Origin: an uncultured Mitsuokella sp.
GTDB taxonomy: Bacteria; Bacillota; Negativicutes; Selenomonadales; Selenomonadaceae
Assembly: GCA_945873115.1 (NCBI GenBank)
Contig: CAMCBT010000003.1
Location: forward strand, 1 to 64,000
DNA length: 64,000 nt
Direction: 5' to 3'
Shown here: positions 53,198 through 62,565 of the stretch, in pieces
Layout: each line of letters opens with the position of its first letter
How positions within the stretch are numbered: position 1 is the stretch's first letter
Made by a program: the position numbers and the translations under genes
Notes under the pieces: model-generated
What the model was told of the DNA's origin: nothing
Database searches by the model: none
Seen by the model: the letters and a program-made list of their open reading frames with translations, nothing else

Positions 53198-54268
53198 TTA
53201 TTCCCCCTTCATCAGCTTGAAGAATTCATCAAAGAGATACATATTGTCGTCCGGCCCCGGCGCTGCCTCCGGATGGTACTGGACGGAGAAGATGGGCAAC
53301 TCCTTGTGGCGCATACCCTCCACAGTGCCGTCGTTCACGTTGATATGGGTGACTTCGAGGGGCAGGTCTTTGAGAGAGTCCCCATCCACCGCGTAGCCGT
53401 GGTTCTGGGAGGAGATATAGACCCGCCCCGTCCGGAGGTCCTTCACCGGCTGGTTCGTGCCCCGGTGGCCGAACTTCAGCTTGTAGGTCTTCGCCCCGAA
53501 GGCGATGGAGAGGAGCTGGTGTCCGAGGCAGATGCCAAAGATAGGCTTCTTGCCAAAGAGCTTCTTGAGCTCCTCCACGATTTCCGGCACATCGGCAGGG
53601 TCTCCTGGCCCATTGGAGAGGAAGATGCCGTCGGGATTCAGTGCGAGGATGTCCTCTGCCTTCGTATGGGCCGGCAGCACCGTGACGCGGCAACCCATGT
53701 CGTTCATGGACTTCAGGATATTCTGCTTCACGCCGAAGTCCAGGGCCGCCACGAAGGGCGCATCCTTTGCCTCTGTCTCCAGGGTATAGGCCTCTGGCGT
53801 GGAGACCTCCATGACCACCTCCTTCTTGATGGGCACGGCAAGGAGGCGATCGATCTCCGCCTGAGGGGCGTCCTCTGCCACGAGGATGCCCTTCATGGTA
53901 CCGGCGGAGCGGATTTTCCGGGTCACGGCTCGGGTGTCCACATTGTAGAGGCAGGTAATGCCCTGCTCCGTCAAGAATTCCGTCAGGCTCTTCTCATAAT
54001 GCCAGTTGCTCCCCTTCTCGCAGAGCTCCCCAATGATGAAGCCCCCCACGAAGGATTTCCGGGACTGCATAAAGACGTTGGCGATGCCGTAGTTGCCCAC
54101 CATGGGGTAGGTCAGCGTCAGAAGCTGGCTGCAGTAGGAGGGGTCCGTCAGGCTCTCCTGATAACCCACCATGCCCGTATTGAAGACGACCTCTCCTGTC
54201 GCTGTGCCGGGATTTAATAGGTCGCCTGTGAATATGGTTCCGTCCTCTAAGATAAGTTTTCCCTTCAT
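53198..54268 (-). CDS. carA: Carbamoyl-phosphate synthase small subunit
   Basis: This 356-residue glutaminase provides ammonia to CarB. The class I amidotransferase nucleophile is in [15 protein letters not shown] (about residue 243), with His in YHPEAAPGP near the end. ATG 54268 is 15 bases after pyrC. Confidence 0.98.
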   Translation of the reverse strand: MKGKLILEDGTIFTGDLLNPGTATGEVVFNTGMVGYQESLTDPSYCSQLLTLTYPMVGNYGIANVFMQSRKSFVGGFIIGELCEKGSNWHYEKSLTEFLTEQGITCLYNVDTRAVTRKIRSAGTMKGILVAEDAPQAEIDRLLAVPIKKEVVMEVSTPEAYTLETEAKDAPFVAALDFGVKQNILKSMNDMGCRVTVLPAHTKAEDILALNPDGIFLSNGPGDPADVPEIVEELKKLFGKKPIFGICLGHQLLSIAFGAKTYKLKFGHRGTNQPVKDLRTGRVYISSQNHGYAVDGDSLKDLPLEVTHINVNDGTVEGMRHKELPIFSVQYHPEAAPGPDDNMYLFDEFFKLMKGE

Positions 54269-54283
54269 AGTCGCACCTTTCTC

Positions 54284-55573
54284 TTACAGCACGCGCCCAT
54301 AGCGCATGACAATCTCGCCGTCCACCACCGTCAGCACAGGCTTGCCCTTGAGCTCCCGCCCGATAAAGGGAGAGTGCACGCCCTTCGTGTAGAACTTCTT
54401 GGCGTCCACCGTCCAGACAAGCTCCGGGTCGATGACCGTGATATCGGCCGCCGCCCCCTCGTCGAGGGTGCCAGCGTCGAGCTTGAAGGCCCGGGCCGGC
54501 CCCGTCGTCATGCGCTCGATGAGAAGCGGAAGATCGACCTTCCCCTTGTGGACGAGATCCGTGAAGAGCACCCCCACCGCCGTCTCAAGACCGGGAAAGC
54601 CCGAGGGCGCATACATGTACTCCCGATCCTTCTCCTCCGGCGCATGGGGCGAGTGATCCGTGACGATGGCGTCGATGGTGCCATCCAGAAGGCCTGCCAA
54701 CACCGCGTCAACATCCTTCTGCTCCCGCAGCGGCGGATTGATTTTCGTGGAGCTATCGGATAGCTCTACGGCATCATCTGTCATGGTCAGGTGCTGGACA
54801 GTGACCTCCGCCGTTACCCGCACGCCCCGCTTCTTGGCCTGGCGCACGATGTCCACGGCGCCTGCGGAGCTGATATGGGCCACGTGGACCCGGGCCCCGG
54901 CGTACTCCGCCAGGAGCACATCCCGGGCCGTGGCGATATCCTCCGCCACGGTGGGCCGTCCCTTCATGCCCAGCATGGCGCTCCGAGCCCCCTCGTTCAT
55001 GACGCCCGCCTCCACGAGGCTCGTCTCCTCCTCGTGGTTGATGATGACCTTGTCAAAGGGGATGAGATAGTCGTAGGCATTCAGCAGCACCTTCGCGGAG
55101 GGGTCGAAGTGACCGTCGTCGGAAAAGGCCACGGCTCCGGCCTCTGCCATGTCCCCGAGCTCGGCGAGCTCCTGGCCCTTCTGGCCCTTCGTCACGGCGC
55201 CGATGATGCGGATGTGGACCTTCCCCACCTCCTGGGCACGAGCCTCCATGCTGCGCACGAGGGCTGCCGTATCCACCACAGGGGAGGTGTTCGGCATGGT
55301 GGCAACGGTGGTGAAGCCACCGGCCGCCGCAGCGCTGGAGCCGGAGAGGAAATCCTCCTTTGCCTCCTGTCCAGGCTCCCGGAAGTGCACGTGCATGTCG
55401 ATGAGCCCCGGCGTGACGAGCTTCCCCGCTGCGTCATAGATCTCATCGACCCCCTCTGCCGGCAGATTCTTTCCGACCCTCTCGATGCGGCCTTCGGCAA
55501 CCAGGACATCGGCGATTTCATCGAAGGACTGGGACGGGTTGATGACCCGGCCCCCTTTTATCAATAGCCTCAC
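54284..55573 (-). CDS. pyrC: Dihydroorotase (class I type)
   Basis: This 429-residue zinc amidohydrolase closes carbamoyl aspartate to dihydroorotate. The motif DMHVHFREPGQEAKEDF (about residues 58-74) holds the metal-binding HxH, and later DDGH, NHEEE, HISSAG and TDHSPHAP hold further ligands. The start is GTG 55573, overlapping the pyrB stop in GTGA. Confidence 0.97.
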   Translation of the reverse strand: MRLLIKGGRVINPSQSFDEIADVLVAEGRIERVGKNLPAEGVDEIYDAAGKLVTPGLIDMHVHFREPGQEAKEDFLSGSSAAAAGGFTTVATMPNTSPVVDTAALVRSMEARAQEVGKVHIRIIGAVTKGQKGQELAELGDMAEAGAVAFSDDGHFDPSAKVLLNAYDYLIPFDKVIINHEEETSLVEAGVMNEGARSAMLGMKGRPTVAEDIATARDVLLAEYAGARVHVAHISSAGAVDIVRQAKKRGVRVTAEVTVQHLTMTDDAVELSDSSTKINPPLREQKDVDAVLAGLLDGTIDAIVTDHSPHAPEEKDREYMYAPSGFPGLETAVGVLFTDLVHKGKVDLPLLIERMTTGPARAFKLDAGTLDEGAAADITVIDPELVWTVDAKKFYTKGVHSPFIGRELKGKPVLTVVDGEIVMRYGRVL

Positions 55574-56517
55574 TCGGATTTCCCTCCCATCAATACGAGA
55601 ACAAAGAGCGCCATGCGGACGGCGACACCGTTCTGGACCTCCTCCTGAATGGCGGAGGAGCTGCTGTAGGCCACAGGGGTCGCTATCTCCCAGCCCTTGT
55701 TCATGGGGCCGGGGTGGAGCACCAGCACATCCTCCTTTGCAAGGCGCAGCCGCTCGTCATTCAGCCCGAAGATGCGAGCGTACTCCCTCGTCGTCGGGAA
55801 GAGGCCTCCCTTCATGCGCTCCAGCTGGATGCGCAGCACCTCGATGACATCCGCCCCGACGATGGCCTCCTCGATGCGGTCATGGACGAAGACGCCAGGG
55901 ATGTCCCGGAGGAACCGGGGCAGAAGCGTCCGGGGACCTGCAATATGAACCTCCATGCCCATTTTCGTCATGCCGTGAATATCCGACCGGGCCACGCGGC
56001 TGTGGAGCACATCCCCGAGAATAGCCACCTTCAGCCCCTCCAGCCGTCCCTTCTTTTCCTGGATGGTGAAGAGATTCAGGAGGCCCTGAGAGGGATGCGC
56101 ATGGGCCCCGTCACCCGCGTTCAATATGACTGGGCTCACGATGCGAGAGGCATACTCCGCCGCTCCCTCCGCCTTGTGGCGCATGACGATGGCATCGAAG
56201 CCCATGGCCTCCACCGTATAGAGGGTATCCCGGAGGCTCTCCCCCTTCACGATGCTCGAGGAGCTGGCCGCGATATTCACCACGTCGGCTCCCAGGTATT
56301 TGCCCGCCAGCTCGAAGGAGGTGCGAGTGCGGGTCGAGGGCTCATAGAAGAGCGTCACGATGGCCTTGCCCCGCAGTGTCGGCACCTTCTTGATGTCCCG
56401 ATGGATGATGGACTTCATCTCCTTCGCCGTCTCCAGCACCAAGAGGATTTCCTCCTTCGAGAAATCCTCCAGCCCGAGGATGTTCTTTCCCCGCAGGGAT
56501 ATGGTGTTTTTCCCCAA
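55570..56517 (-). CDS. pyrB: Aspartate carbamoyltransferase catalytic subunit
   Basis: This 315-residue enzyme commits carbamoyl phosphate to pyrimidines. The carbamoyl phosphate-binding motif STRTRTSFELAG lies near residue 60 and HPSQGLLNL near 140. It is TTG-started (56517), with AAAGGAG 9 bases upstream. A pyrI regulatory subunit gene is not in the cluster. First gene of the operon. Confidence 0.97.
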   Translation of the reverse strand: MGKNTISLRGKNILGLEDFSKEEILLVLETAKEMKSIIHRDIKKVPTLRGKAIVTLFYEPSTRTRTSFELAGKYLGADVVNIAASSSSIVKGESLRDTLYTVEAMGFDAIVMRHKAEGAAEYASRIVSPVILNAGDGAHAHPSQGLLNLFTIQEKKGRLEGLKVAILGDVLHSRVARSDIHGMTKMGMEVHIAGPRTLLPRFLRDIPGVFVHDRIEEAIVGADVIEVLRIQLERMKGGLFPTTREYARIFGLNDERLRLAKEDVLVLHPGPMNKGWEIATPVAYSSSSAIQEEVQNGVAVRMALFVLVLMGGKSE

Positions 56518-56552
56518 ACCACTCAGCTCCTTTGATACGTCCCGCCTTGCCT

Positions 56553-56657
56553 ATAAAAAAGAGCTTCCTCATGCGATAAAAAGGCATAAGAAAGCTCCTT
56601 GCATATTTTATTCGTAAGGCTCCCTTTATGCGCATCGCAGTACGCATCTTAAAAAGG
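56553..56657 (-). promoter_or_regulatory. pyr operon leader attenuator with mutually exclusive hairpins
   Basis: Minus-strand leader. A 14-bp terminator hairpin (56584-56597 with 56561-56574, two G-U pairs, 9-base loop) is followed by TTTTTT. Its 5' arm can instead pair with 56619-56631 (12 bp with one bulged A), a plausible antiterminator. That arm is in turn sequestered by a hairpin at 56623-56657 (two 5-bp segments, 5-base bulge), a plausible anti-antiterminator. A ribosome site (AAGGAG, 56600-56595) and ATG (56587) lie inside the terminator arm and open an 81-codon frame ending at 56342. The sensor is unknown; no PyrR consensus was seen. Confidence 0.7.
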
Positions 56658-56688
56658 CGTTTTCAATCGGATCTCGTCCGTTTCGTGT

Positions 56689-56717
56689 ATTATACCCTAC
56701 TTCCTGGAGAAAAGCAA
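56689..56717 (-). promoter_or_regulatory. pyr operon promoter
   Basis: TTGCTT (56717-56712) and a perfect TATAAT (56694-56689) are separated by 17 bases. The leader is about 165 bases to the pyrB start. Confidence 0.8.
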
Positions 56718-56756
56718 TAGCGAGGACGGAGAATCACGCCACCTTCGGAGCGTCTC

Positions 56757-58370
56757 TCAGATATTGAAAGGAGCAAAGAGGCGGCGGATATAGTTGCGTC
56801 CCTTCGTCATGACCCGGATAACCGGCTCCATGGCCTTCGGCTGGCGCACCACCAGCTGTAGCACCTTCCGGCGGAGCTGGCGATAGTCCGCATCGAAGTC
56901 CCGCAGCACCTCCTCCATCTCCATCTCCACGGAGACCTCCGGGATATTCGAGGGGATGATTTCCGCCGTGCGCCCGGTGATGCGGGCCACATCTCCCCGG
57001 AAGGGGATATAACACTCCAGGCCGAAGTCCTTCTGGAGCCGGTCCTTCAGGGCCTCCTGGGCGTGGCCCTCGCCATGGACGATGAAGACCTTCGCGGGCT
57101 TTGGATCCCGGATGGCCTCTATCCACTCTGCCAGCTGATTCTGGTCCGCATGGGCAGAGAAGCCATCCAGCATCTTAATCTGGGCCTTCACCGCCACCTC
57201 TTCGCCGAGGATACGCACCCTTTTTATGCCGTCCACCAGGCGGCGGCCCAGGCTCCCCTCCGCCTGGTAGCCCACGAAGAGTATGGTGGACTCCGGCCGC
57301 CAGAGGTTGTGCTTCAGATGGTGGAGGATACGGCCCGCATCTGCCATCCCGGAGGCGGAAAGAATGATGGCGGATCCCTCCTCGCTGTTGAGATTCCTAG
57401 ACTCGGCCGCCGTCTCGGAAATCTTCAGCTGGGGGAACCGGATTGTGGAATGCTCCTTCGCGAAGAGCGCGATGGTTTCCTCGTCGAAATCCTGGAAGTT
57501 CTTCAGAAAGACACGAGTCGCCTTTATAGCCAAGGGGCTATCCAGGATGATGGGGATATCCCCATCGAGACGTCCTGCCTTCCATAGCGTATAGAAATAG
57601 TAGAGGAGCGTCTGGGTGCGACCCACGGCAAAGGAGGGGATAATCACATTGCCTCCCCGATCCATGGTGTCGTTGATGATTTTGAGAAGTGCCGACTCCT
57701 TGTCGTAGATCTGGTGGAGCCGGTCCCCGTAGGTGGATTCGATGAAGACAAAGTCCGCTCCCTTCACATGGGAGGGATCCTTGATGATGGGCTGGTCCGG
57801 CTGGCCGATATCCCCGGAGAAGACGAGCTTCATCTCCTTATCTCCCTCTTTGACGGCGACATCTAGGATGGCCGAGCCAAGGATATGGCCTGCATCGTGA
57901 TAGGTGATGGAGAGGCTATCCGAGACCTTCAAGGACTCCTCATAGGAAACGAGAGAGAAATACTTCAGTGCCTCCAATGCATCATCCAGGCTATAAAGTG
58001 CCTTTGTGGGCTCATCGCCACGACGGCGCCCCTTTCGGGTCAGAAGCTCTGCATCCGACTCCTGGATATGGGCGGAGTCCGGCAGCATGATGGAGGCGAG
58101 ATCACAGGTGGACTTCGTGGCGTAGATCCTCCCCCGGAAGCCCTCCCGCACCAGGCGCGGCAGAAGCCCGCAGTGATCCACATGGGCATGGGTCAGAAAG
58201 ACCGCCTGGATATCCGAGGGATGAAAGGGAAACTCCTCATTGTTCAGCTCCCGGATCCGCTTCGCCCCCTGGAACATGCCGCAGTCGATGAGGTACGACT
58301 CATCCCCCGTCTGCAGCAAATAGCAGGAGCCCGTGACCGTATGGGCCGCCCCCACAAACTTGATTTTCAT
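56757..58370 (-). CDS. Metallo-beta-lactamase/beta-CASP family ribonuclease-like protein
   Basis: This 537-residue protein has the metallo-beta-lactamase active site HAHVDHCG near residue 61 and the beta-CASP domain. Further motifs include GSAILDV, ESTYGDR, SASGMADAGRILHHL, VGYQAEGSLGRRL and SAHADQNQL. The layout matches the YSH1/CPSF73-related RNA-processing group rather than RNase J. It is probably an endo- or exoribonuclease. ATG 58370 is chosen with AAGGAG 7 bases upstream; a longer frame extends to 58535 through the rplQ terminator. Confidence 0.93.
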   Translation of the reverse strand: MKIKFVGAAHTVTGSCYLLQTGDESYLIDCGMFQGAKRIRELNNEEFPFHPSDIQAVFLTHAHVDHCGLLPRLVREGFRGRIYATKSTCDLASIMLPDSAHIQESDAELLTRKGRRRGDEPTKALYSLDDALEALKYFSLVSYEESLKVSDSLSITYHDAGHILGSAILDVAVKEGDKEMKLVFSGDIGQPDQPIIKDPSHVKGADFVFIESTYGDRLHQIYDKESALLKIINDTMDRGGNVIIPSFAVGRTQTLLYYFYTLWKAGRLDGDIPIILDSPLAIKATRVFLKNFQDFDEETIALFAKEHSTIRFPQLKISETAAESRNLNSEEGSAIILSASGMADAGRILHHLKHNLWRPESTILFVGYQAEGSLGRRLVDGIKRVRILGEEVAVKAQIKMLDGFSAHADQNQLAEWIEAIRDPKPAKVFIVHGEGHAQEALKDRLQKDFGLECYIPFRGDVARITGRTAEIIPSNIPEVSVEMEMEEVLRDFDADYRQLRRKVLQLVVRQPKAMEPVIRVMTKGRNYIRRLFAPFNI

Positions 58371-58478
58371 GATACCACTCCTTCCTCCTGTGGACTCAAT
58401 AGAAGAGCCCCGCCTCATTTCCTTTTCCTGCTTGTAATATTCTGACTTTATTTCCAAAATCCTGCAAAATCGGACAAC

Positions 58479-58523
58479 AAAAAAGCCTCCAGCCCTGCAA
58501 AAGCAGAGGCTGAAGGCCTTTTT
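58479..58523 (-). terminator. Terminator at the end of the ribosomal protein operon (after rplQ)
   Basis: A 16-bp stem with two G-U pairs and an inner CTGC/GCAG is followed by TTTTTTG on the minus strand, 5 bases after the rplQ stop. Confidence 0.92.
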
Positions 58524-58527
58524 ACGA

Positions 58528-58866
58528 TTAGACAAGCTCGATGATGACCATCGGAGCTGCGTCGCCGCGGCGGTTGCCGAGCTTCAGGATGCGTGTGAAT
58601 CCACCCTGGCGCTCCTTGTACTTTGCTGCGACCTCGTCAAAGATCTTACGCACTACGTCTTCTTCAGAAAGCTGCGCGATGACCTGACGGCGAGCGGAAA
58701 GGTCGCCACGCTTTGCCAGCGTGATGATCTTCTCGGCGAACTTGCGGAGCTCTTTCGCCTTTGCTTCCGTCGTCTCGATGCGGCCATATTTGAAGAAGGA
58801 AGTGAGGATGCTCGCAAACAGAGCCTTGCGGGCTGCTGAGTTGCGTCCTAGTTTCCTATAGCTCAT
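58528..58866 (-). CDS. rplQ: 50S ribosomal protein L17
   Basis: This 112-residue protein begins [20 protein letters not shown], then [20 protein letters not shown], the standard L17 pattern. Last gene of the rpmJ-rpsM-rpsK-rpsD-rpoA-rplQ block. Confidence 0.99.
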   Translation of the reverse strand: MSYRKLGRNSAARKALFASILTSFFKYGRIETTEAKAKELRKFAEKIITLAKRGDLSARRQVIAQLSEEDVVRKIFDEVAAKYKERQGGFTRILKLGNRRGDAAPMVIIELV

Positions 58867-58884
58867 GGGTTTCCCTCTTTCCTG

Positions 58885-59844
58885 TCATTCGTTAGTCTCT
58901 TTGAGCGCAAGACCGAGCTCTTCCAGCTTCTTCTTGACTTCCTCAAGGGATTTGCGCCCAAGGTTGCGAACCTTCATCATGTCGTCCTCTGTCTTGTCTG
59001 CGAGATCCGCCACCGTGTTGATGTTGGCGCGCTTGAGACAGTTGAAGGAACGCACGGAAAGGTCGAGGTCCTCAATCGTCATGTCGAGAACCTTCTGCGA
59101 AGCATCTTCTTCCTCTTCCGGGAAGGCTGCCTCAACCTCTTCCTCCTCCTCTGCGAGCCCGTCCATGTTCTGGAAGAGCTTCAGATGCATGACGAGAATG
59201 CCAGCCGCCTTGCTGACGGCCTCCTCCGGACGGAGGGAGCCATCCGTCCAGACCTCGAGGATCAGACGGTCATAGTCCGTGACATTGCCGACACGCGTGT
59301 CCTGCACGGTGTAGTTGACGCGCTGGACCGGGGAGAAAATCGAATCGATAGGAATGATACCGATGGTGTCATCGGGCTTCTTGTTCTTGTCCGCAGGGAC
59401 ATAGCCGCGCCCGCGCTCGACGGTCATCTCGATTTTGAGCTTGCCGTCTGCGTTGAGGGTGGCGATATGCAGATCCGGATTGAGGACCTCAATATCCGTG
59501 TCGCAGAGGATGTCTGCCGCCGTGACCTCGCGCTCACCCTCCGCATCGATGCGGATGATGCGGGGCTCGGTGCCTGCCATCTTGAGGCAAAGCTGCTTGA
59601 GGTTCAGGACGATGTTCGTCACATCGTCACGGACACCCGGGATGGTGGAGAACTCGTGAAGCACCCCATCGATTCGTATGGAGGTAATCGCAGCACCTTC
59701 CAGCGAGGAGAGAAGCATGCGGCGGAGGCTGTTGCCGAAGGTCGTGCCGTAGCCCCGTTCCAGAGGCTCGCAGACGAATTTGCCGTAGCGGTTATCCTCG
59801 CTGATTTCCGCAATTTCAATTTTCGGTTTCTCGATGTCTATCAT
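58885..59844 (-). CDS. rpoA: DNA-directed RNA polymerase alpha subunit
   Basis: This 319-residue protein has an N-terminal dimerisation domain ([17 protein letters not shown]) and a C-terminal DNA-binding domain ([19 protein letters not shown]) joined by an acidic linker. It has the usual position between rpsD and rplQ. Confidence 0.99.
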   Translation of the reverse strand: MIDIEKPKIEIAEISEDNRYGKFVCEPLERGYGTTFGNSLRRMLLSSLEGAAITSIRIDGVLHEFSTIPGVRDDVTNIVLNLKQLCLKMAGTEPRIIRIDAEGEREVTAADILCDTDIEVLNPDLHIATLNADGKLKIEMTVERGRGYVPADKNKKPDDTIGIIPIDSIFSPVQRVNYTVQDTRVGNVTDYDRLILEVWTDGSLRPEEAVSKAAGILVMHLKLFQNMDGLAEEEEEVEAAFPEEEEDASQKVLDMTIEDLDLSVRSFNCLKRANINTVADLADKTEDDMMKVRNLGRKSLEEVKKKLEELGLALKETNE

Positions 59845-59893
59845 CTTGACTGGACCTCCTCAATACTACTATGCACAAAGGCACAATTCGTCA

Positions 59894-60487
59894 TTATTTG
59901 GAGTACAGCTCGACGATAGCCTGCTCATTGACAGGGACATCGATTTCCTCGCGGTGGGGGAAACGGGTCACCTTGCCCGTGAGGTTCGCCTGATCTGCTT
60001 CAAGCCAGGCCGGAGCGGAAAGGGCATTCTTGCCTTCCTTGAGCTCCTTGAAGAACGCATTCGCACTGCTCTTCTCTGACACGGCGATGACATCTCCCTC
60101 GGAGACGAGTGCGGAGGGGATATCCACGCGCTTGCCGTTGACCGTGAAGTGGCCGTGACGGACAAGCTGGCGTGCCTGGCGACGCGTGTTGGCGAGGCCG
60201 AGACGGAAGACGACGTTGTCGAGACGACGCTCGAGGAGGCCCAGGAGGTTCTCACCCGTGACGCCCTGCATCTTCTTTGCTTTATCATAGTATCCACGGA
60301 ACTGGCGCTCCAGCACACCGTAGATGAACTTTGCTTTCTGCTTTTCTTTCAGCTGTGTGCCGTACTCGGAAACCTTGCGGTTCGTGCGGCGAAGCTGCCT
60401 CTTCGACTCCTTGCTGCGACCGATGACCGCCGGCTCCAGGCCGAGCGCACGGCAGCGCTTGAGTGCGGGGACTCTATCAATTGCCAT
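59894..60487 (-). CDS. rpsD: 30S ribosomal protein S4
   Basis: This 197-residue 16S rRNA-binding protein has an S4 RNA-binding domain ([21 protein letters not shown]). It lacks the N-terminal zinc-ligand cysteine set, with only one Cys. Confidence 0.99.
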   Translation of the reverse strand: MAIDRVPALKRCRALGLEPAVIGRSKESKRQLRRTNRKVSEYGTQLKEKQKAKFIYGVLERQFRGYYDKAKKMQGVTGENLLGLLERRLDNVVFRLGLANTRRQARQLVRHGHFTVNGKRVDIPSALVSEGDVIAVSEKSSANAFFKELKEGKNALSAPAWLEADQANLTGKVTRFPHREEIDVPVNEQAIVELYSK

Positions 60488-60506
60488 CTTTTACATGCAC
60501 CTCCCA

Positions 60507-60899
60507 TTAAACCCTTCTACGCTTCGGCGGACGACATCCGTTGTGCGGAATCGGGGTAACGTCTTTGATCATGTTGACCTCGAGCCCCGTAGCCTGCAGG
60601 CTACGGATAGCGGCCTCGCGCCCGGCGCCAGGTCCCTTGACGTATACTTCTACCTGCTTGAGGCCATGTTCCATGGCTGCCTTTGCAGCCGTCTCTGCTG
60701 CCATCTGTGCAGCAAAGGGCGTCGACTTGCGGGATCCGCGGAAGCCGAGTCCGCCAGCGCTGGCCCAGGAAAGTGCATTGCCGCTCTTATCGGTGAGCGT
60801 AACAATCGTGTTGTTGAACGTCGAGCTGATATGCGCGACGCCGTATTCAACGTTCTTACGAACTTTTTTCTTCGTGCGAACTGCTTTCTTAACTGCCAC
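60507..60899 (-). CDS. rpsK: 30S ribosomal protein S11
   Basis: This 130-residue protein has [21 protein letters not shown] and [20 protein letters not shown]. The start is GTG 60899. Standard order with rpsM and rpsD. Confidence 0.99.
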   Translation of the reverse strand: MAVKKAVRTKKKVRKNVEYGVAHISSTFNNTIVTLTDKSGNALSWASAGGLGFRGSRKSTPFAAQMAAETAAKAAMEHGLKQVEVYVKGPGAGREAAIRSLQATGLEVNMIKDVTPIPHNGCRPPKRRRV

Positions 60900-60916
60900 C
60901 AGTCAAACCTCCTTCA

Positions 60917-61288
60917 TTAGTCCTTCTTCTTGCCTGCTACGACCTTTTTCGGGCCCTTGCGCGTGCGGGCATTGTTCTTCGTGTTCTGTCCACGGACAGG
61001 AAGGCCAAGACGGTGACGACGTCCACGGTAGCAGCCGATATCAACGAGTCTTTTGATGTTCATCTGGCGTTCACGACGAAGATCGCCTTCGACGATGACG
61101 TTCTTATCGATGACATCACGAAGCTTTACAACTTCGTCCTCCGTGAGGTCTCGCGTACGGGTATCGGGATTGATGCCAGTCTTAGCCAAAAGATCCTGGC
61201 TCGTCTTGAGACCAATGCCGAAAATGTACGTCAAAGCAATTTCAATTCTCTTGTCACGGGGCAAATCTACACCGGCAATACGTGCCAT
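60917..61288 (-). CDS. rpsM: 30S ribosomal protein S13
   Basis: This 123-residue protein begins [20 protein letters not shown] and ends in the basic [14 protein letters not shown] tail that contacts tRNA. Located 24 bases after rpmJ. Confidence 0.99.
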   Translation of the reverse strand: MARIAGVDLPRDKRIEIALTYIFGIGLKTSQDLLAKTGINPDTRTRDLTEDEVVKLRDVIDKNVIVEGDLRRERQMNIKRLVDIGCYRGRRHRLGLPVRGQNTKNNARTRKGPKKVVAGKKKD

Positions 61289-61312
61289 TAAAAAAGCACC
61301 TCCATTTCTCTT

Positions 61313-61426
61313 TTAACCTTGTCTCTGCTTGTGTTTCGGGTTTTCACAAATGATCATGACGCGACCCTTGCGCTTGATGACCTTGCACTTCTCGCAGATT
61401 CGCTTTACTGACGGTTTCACCTTCAT
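61313..61426 (-). CDS. rpmJ: 50S ribosomal protein L36
   Basis: This 37-residue protein begins [15 protein letters not shown] and carries the zinc set C11, C14, C27 and H32. It lies between infA and rpsM as in most Firmicutes, with ATG 61426 following GGGGGAAT. Confidence 0.98.
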   Translation of the reverse strand: MKVKPSVKRICEKCKVIKRKGRVMIICENPKHKQRQG

Positions 61427-61468
61427 TCGGATTCCCCCTTTCTCTTTTTTGTCAGTCGTCATTACGCT

Positions 61469-61497
61469 AGTATATCATGTTTAGAGTCCTCTGCCTA
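61469..61497 (-). promoter_or_regulatory. Promoter of the rpmJ-rpsM-rpsK-rpsD-rpoA-rplQ operon
   Basis: TATACT (61474-61469) is a good -10; the hexamer 17 bases upstream (TAGGCA, 61497-61492) is a poor -35. Confidence 0.45.
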
Positions 61498-61509
61498 GAG
61501 GAAAATATG

Positions 61510-61528
61510 AAAAAAGCGGGCAACCGGC
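61510..61528 (-). terminator. Weak terminator after infA
   Basis: GCCGG and CCCGC form a short stem with one mismatch around TTG, followed by TTTTTTC. Confidence 0.4.
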
Positions 61529-61533
61529 AAAAT

Positions 61534-61752
61534 TTATTTGAAACGATACGTGATACGGCCTCGCGTGAGGTCGTAGGGCGTGAGCTCTATCGTCACCCTG
61601 TCCCCCGGAAGGATCCGGATGAAGTTCATCCGGATCTTCCCGGAAACATGGGCGAGAACCACGTGACCGTTTTCCAGCTCGACCTGGAACATTGCGTTCG
61701 GCAGTGCCTCCAGGACCTTGCCTTCTACTTCAATGACATCCTGCTTCGACAT
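61534..61752 (-). CDS. infA: Translation initiation factor IF-1
   Basis: This 72-residue OB-fold protein blocks the A site during initiation. [20 protein letters not shown] and [20 protein letters not shown] are canonical. ATG 61752 has AAAGGAG 8 bases upstream. The usual map and KOW-domain genes are missing between adk and infA. Confidence 0.99.
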   Translation of the reverse strand: MSKQDVIEVEGKVLEALPNAMFQVELENGHVVLAHVSGKIRMNFIRILPGDRVTIELTPYDLTRGRITYRFK

Positions 61753-61790
61753 ATTTGTGGCTCCTTTGCTAGGCCTTATCCAATTCAAGT

Positions 61791-61806
61791 GGCTGCACGT
61801 GCAGCC
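61791..61806. repeat. Perfect 16-bp palindrome upstream of infA
   Basis: GGCTGCACGTGCAGCC, 39 bases before the infA start, with a second small inverted repeat TTGGG-ATG-CCCAA at 61837-61849. These are the only structured elements between the adk terminator and infA. Confidence 0.5.
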
Positions 61807-61867
61807 GTTGGCGTTGGGCAGAGCACAAGACTTCGATTGGGATGCCCAACAGCAAGTGGTTTTCCAT

Positions 61868-61890
61868 AGAAAAAGCGGCTTATAGCCGCT
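61868..61890 (-). terminator. Terminator after adk
   Basis: AGCGGCT-ATA-AGCCGCT with TTTTTC following on the minus strand; it separates secY-adk from infA. Confidence 0.8.
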
Positions 61891-61911
61891 CTTTCTGTAT
61901 ACGATGCTTCT

Positions 61912-62565
<654 letters not shown>

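Noticed and set aside
51462-53396. A 644-codon plus-strand open frame opposite carB, and similar ones opposite pnp and guaB
   Set aside because: Same effect of G+C bias; composition is His/Asp/Arg-rich and without domain character, while the sense frames are complete known enzymes.
56520-56700. Bacillus-type PyrR binding loop in the pyr leader
   Set aside because: The consensus (ARUCCNGNGAGGYU-like) was not found, although a three-hairpin arrangement exists; PyrR control is therefore not claimed.
58371-58535. N-terminal extension of the beta-CASP protein to 58535
   Set aside because: The extra codons run through the rplQ terminator; the ATG at 58370 has a proper ribosome site and gives the family N-terminus.
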